From: an uncultured Paracoccaceae bacterium
GTDB lineage: Bacteria > Pseudomonadota > Alphaproteobacteria > Rhodobacterales > Rhodobacteraceae
Length of the DNA stretch: 8,403 nt
Direction: 5' to 3'
Assembly (NCBI GenBank): GCA_937900975.1
Contig: CALCPC010000599.1
Coordinates: 1-8,403 of the forward strand
Shown here: in pieces, positions 6,737 to 8,403 of the stretch
How positions within the stretch are numbered: position 1 is the stretch's first letter
Layout: every line of letters starts with the position of its first letter
Translations under genes and position numbers: made by a program
Notes under the pieces: generated by a model
Databases searched by the model: none
What the model saw: the letters and a program-made list of their open reading frames with translations, nothing else
Told to the model about the DNA's origin: nothing

Positions 6737-7858
6737 ATGCTGGACCGCGCGGCCAATGGCGGGACCATGGTCGCGTTCTGTGCGCCCGAGGGGGGGCCGA
6801 TGATCGCCGCGGCGATTGCGGGCGGGCAGAGCATCCTGGACATCATTTTCCTCTTCGCCGGCGACATACCGCAGCAGCCGGCCTATGTGTCGCAACCCTA
6901 TCTCGACGCCTCCTTCAAACGGATCCCAGAGCTTGTCACGGAAGGCAGCCGCGAGACCGATAGCCGCCATGCCTTTGTCCGGATCGCGCAGTTCAACGAC
7001 GTGATGTCAAAGCACTGGAAGGATGCAGATCAGGGCTGCAATCCGGCTTTCATCGGCACCTTTGCCCAGCCCCAGATGGACACGCTCGCCGAACCGCTTG
7101 ACGAGATGTCTGCGGACGGCCTTCTCAGCCATCTCGACACGCTAGAGATGTCGGCGGCCGAGAACGCGGTGCGCGCGCTTCATGTCTATATCTACGGCGT
7201 GACCACGTTCCTGCTTCTGGTCAAGATCAACTCGACGTGGGAGTACGCAAAGATCCTTCGCGCCCACAAGGTGGCCGCGGGCAACGGGGCCAAGCTGAAA
7301 AACGATGCCGACAACCTGCTGACCGCCTGGAAGGCCCGCGATCCCTCGGACCGGGGACCGCGCCCGAAAATGCCGGCGCCGCTGGCGGATCTTCTGAGCG
7401 CCGACGAGATCTCCCGCACCAGCCCCTATATCCACCTGATCAAGCCGTATCTGCCGGACATGACCACCTGTGTCCGGGACCAGCACCAAGCGATCAAGGG
7501 GCATTTCGGGAAGGCGGAAAACGCCTTCCGGGTCGCCTCCAATGCCGTGAGCCCGGTCATGCCCGACGCAAACGGGACCTTCTTTTTTCTCGACACGGCC
7601 GCCGGGACCAAGAAGGAGGGCTACAAGACACTGGGTGCCGCCAACCTCGCGCGCCAGGCCTATCTCGGGACGTTGCGGGCCGGGCTCTTCGACCGGTACG
7701 TCTTCGCCAACGGCGCGGACATCTACGACAACGCGTCGCTCGCGAAGATCCTCACGATTTGCGACGGCTGGGATGGGGCCGTCACGGATGCGACCGGTTT
7801 TCTCAAGACGATCCAGGACAAGGGCGCCACGATCGCACCCTCGGCGGCGCCGGGATAA
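6737..7858 (+). CDS. Unrecognised 373-residue, mostly helical protein with two hydrophobic segments
   Basis: This is the longest intact gene of the cluster. The amino terminus (MLDRAANGGTMVAFCAPEGG) leads into a hydrophobic segment (MIAAAIAGGQSILDIIFLFA, 22-41). A second one follows at 145-163 (VRALHVYIYGVTTFLLLVK), ahead of a Lys/Ala-rich helical region. The rest looks alpha-helical, with Cys at 15, 101, 245 and 342. There is no signal peptide and no family I can name. ATG 6737 has only a distant GAGG (6719-6722). The frame is open upstream and reads LRTIEDDIHT from CTG 6707, which overlaps the previous stop, so an earlier start or a loss of upstream sequence is possible. The spacing to the previous gene suggests one operon and a shared role. 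Two hydrophobic stretches within a helical protein could fit a helical pore-former, but this is speculation. Confidence 0.72.
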   Translation: MLDRAANGGTMVAFCAPEGGPMIAAAIAGGQSILDIIFLFAGDIPQQPAYVSQPYLDASFKRIPELVTEGSRETDSRHAFVRIAQFNDVMSKHWKDADQGCNPAFIGTFAQPQMDTLAEPLDEMSADGLLSHLDTLEMSAAENAVRALHVYIYGVTTFLLLVKINSTWEYAKILRAHKVAAGNGAKLKNDADNLLTAWKARDPSDRGPRPKMPAPLADLLSADEISRTSPYIHLIKPYLPDMTTCVRDQHQAIKGHFGKAENAFRVASNAVSPVMPDANGTFFFLDTAAGTKKEGYKTLGAANLARQAYLGTLRAGLFDRYVFANGADIYDNASLAKILTICDGWDGAVTDATGFLKTIQDKGATIAPSAAPG

Positions 7859-7871
7859 AGGGGTTCCGTTT

Positions 7872-7898
7872 CTGGTTTGGGTTAAGATCGGAAACCAG
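7872..7898 (+). terminator. Weak hairpin after the last cluster gene
   Basis: CTGGTTT (7872-7878) pairs with AAACCAG (7892-7898) across a 13-nt loop, starting 13 bases after the stop codon. The loop is long and no U tract follows, so it is at best a weak transcript end. Confidence 0.25.
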
Positions 7899-8011
7899 CG
7901 CCACGGGGGGCGCCGCGCGGGACGCGGTCGGGGCGAGGGCGGAAAGCGGCACTAAGAAGCCAGGCAGGGCGCGTCCATCTCCTTCGGCGGATCCGCCCCG
8001 TGACTTGGGCA

Positions 8012-8051
8012 AAGGGCCGCTGCGCCGCGATCTGCCCTTCCCGGTTTTTTT
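8012..8051 (+). terminator. Possible T-tailed terminator
   Basis: AAGGGC (8012-8017) pairs with GCCCTT (8034-8039) across a GC-rich 16-nt loop, and a run of seven T follows at 8045-8051 after a 5-base gap. The layout resembles an intrinsic terminator for plus-strand transcripts of the cluster, though the stem is short and the gap to the T run is longer than usual. Confidence 0.35.
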
Positions 8052-8071
8052 GGCGGGAGCGGGCCAGATAA

Positions 8072-8203
8072 CGCGTCGGCCCCGACTACTACGTCGATGT
8101 CGCGCGGCACTCCCACGCCTTTGCACGCCAATTCCGGCGCTGGGGGCTGTGGGTTCGGATCAAGTGCCCCTTCTGGACGCGGTGCATAGAAGTCTCCTGC
8201 TGA
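8072..8203 (+). pseudogene. Short protein-like stretch, possible gene remnant
   Basis: After a TAA at 8069-8071 one frame reads RVGPDYYVDVARHSHAFARQ and then FRRWGLWVRIKCPFWTRC before TGA 8201-8203. The aromatic-rich, balanced composition and G/C-ending codons stand out from the flanking frames. There is no start codon and no recognised family, so it may be a fragment of a lost gene or chance. Confidence 0.15.
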
Positions 8204-8333
8204 GCGGCCGCGCGACGGTGAACTGCAAAAACAGCTCACAAAACAGGGCGCATCGGGTGCGGGCGGCGCCGCCAGGCCGGTCAACGCGGTCGAGATACTG
8301 GCGGACTGTCCGGTTAGGAAAGATCCAGCTTAG

Positions 8334-8367
8334 AGCGATTTCCGATCAAATTGGATCAGAAATCGCT
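8334..8367. repeat. Long palindrome 1, probable dispersed intergenic repeat
   Basis: Outer arms AGCGATTTC (8334-8342) and GAAATCGCT (8359-8367) pair perfectly. After one C/A mismatch, inner GATC (8344-8347) pairs with GATC (8354-8357) around a 6-base centre. Such palindromes are typical of repeated intergenic elements in alphaproteobacterial genomes. Confidence 0.6.
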
Positions 8368-8370
8368 GTC

Positions 8371-8397
8371 TCAAGATCAGCAGGATGCTGATCTTGA
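8371..8397. repeat. Long palindrome 2, adjacent to palindrome 1
   Basis: TCAAGATCAGCA (8371-8382) and TGCTGATCTTGA (8386-8397) form a perfect 12-bp stem with a 3-base loop (GGA). It stands three bases after palindrome 1, so the two probably belong to one composite repeat unit that may continue past the window edge. Confidence 0.65.
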
Positions 8398-8403
8398 ACG
8401 CGT

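Larger units (their letters stand above)
7859..8403. other. Gene-poor right flank with palindromes
   Basis: No intact gene is seen in these 545 bases. They hold a 7-bp hairpin 13 bases after the last stop (7872-7898), a 12-bp perfect palindrome GGCGGATCCGCC (7986-7997), a possible T-tailed hairpin (8012-8051), a short protein-like stretch (8072-8203), and two adjacent long palindromes at the right edge. Open frames on either strand are Arg/Pro/Ser-rich and look like chance frames. Confidence 0.5.

Noticed and set aside
7237..8391. 384-codon plus-strand frame overlapping the last gene and right flank
   Set aside because: It is an Arg/Gly/Pro-rich alternative frame of the 373-residue gene and then runs into non-coding DNA.
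1..8403. CRISPR array or complete insertion sequence
   Set aside because: No regularly spaced direct repeats, no transposase frame and no paired terminal inverted repeats with target duplications were seen.

Overview
The window looks like a chromosomal segment of a high-GC alphaproteobacterium, most likely of the Rhodobacterales (Roseobacter/Rhodobacter) type. This rests on the G/C-ending codons, a TAXI-type TRAP transporter, and the style of the intergenic palindromes. No rRNA, tRNA, CRISPR array or intact insertion sequence was found.

Layout. Positions 1-664 hold no convincing intact gene; one short stretch (about 318-449, + strand) reads like a protein remnant. Positions 665-3711 carry a minus-strand operon: a TAXI-family periplasmic solute-binding protein (2746-3711) followed by a fused 4TM/12TM TRAP permease (665-2569). 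A strong hairpin lies in the 176-bp gap between them and another just after the permease stop. Together they would form a sodium- or proton-driven uptake system for an unidentified, probably carboxylate-type substrate.

Positions 3712-4090 are a divergent intergenic region. It has a GC-rich hairpin in the transporter leader and a markedly A/T-rich block (about 3920-4060) with a plausible plus-strand promoter.

Positions 4091-7858 hold a plus-strand cluster of unrecognised genes: a short acidic ORF; a membrane-anchored protein with CshA-like/bacterial Ig-like repeats; a protein with a Gly/Ala-rich hydrophobic segment followed by a probable beta-rich domain; and a 373-residue, largely helical protein with two hydrophobic segments. 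This is the part most likely to be undescribed. It carries three interruptions: an in-frame TAA at 4322-4324, a +1-type frameshift near 4616-4640, and a one-base frameshift at 6481-6482. The transporter genes next door are intact, so real decay (or phase-variable switching) is a serious alternative to sequencing error.

Positions 7859-8403 are again gene-poor. They contain a possible T-tailed hairpin, a short protein-like stretch, and two adjacent long palindromes at the right end that look like a dispersed intergenic repeat.
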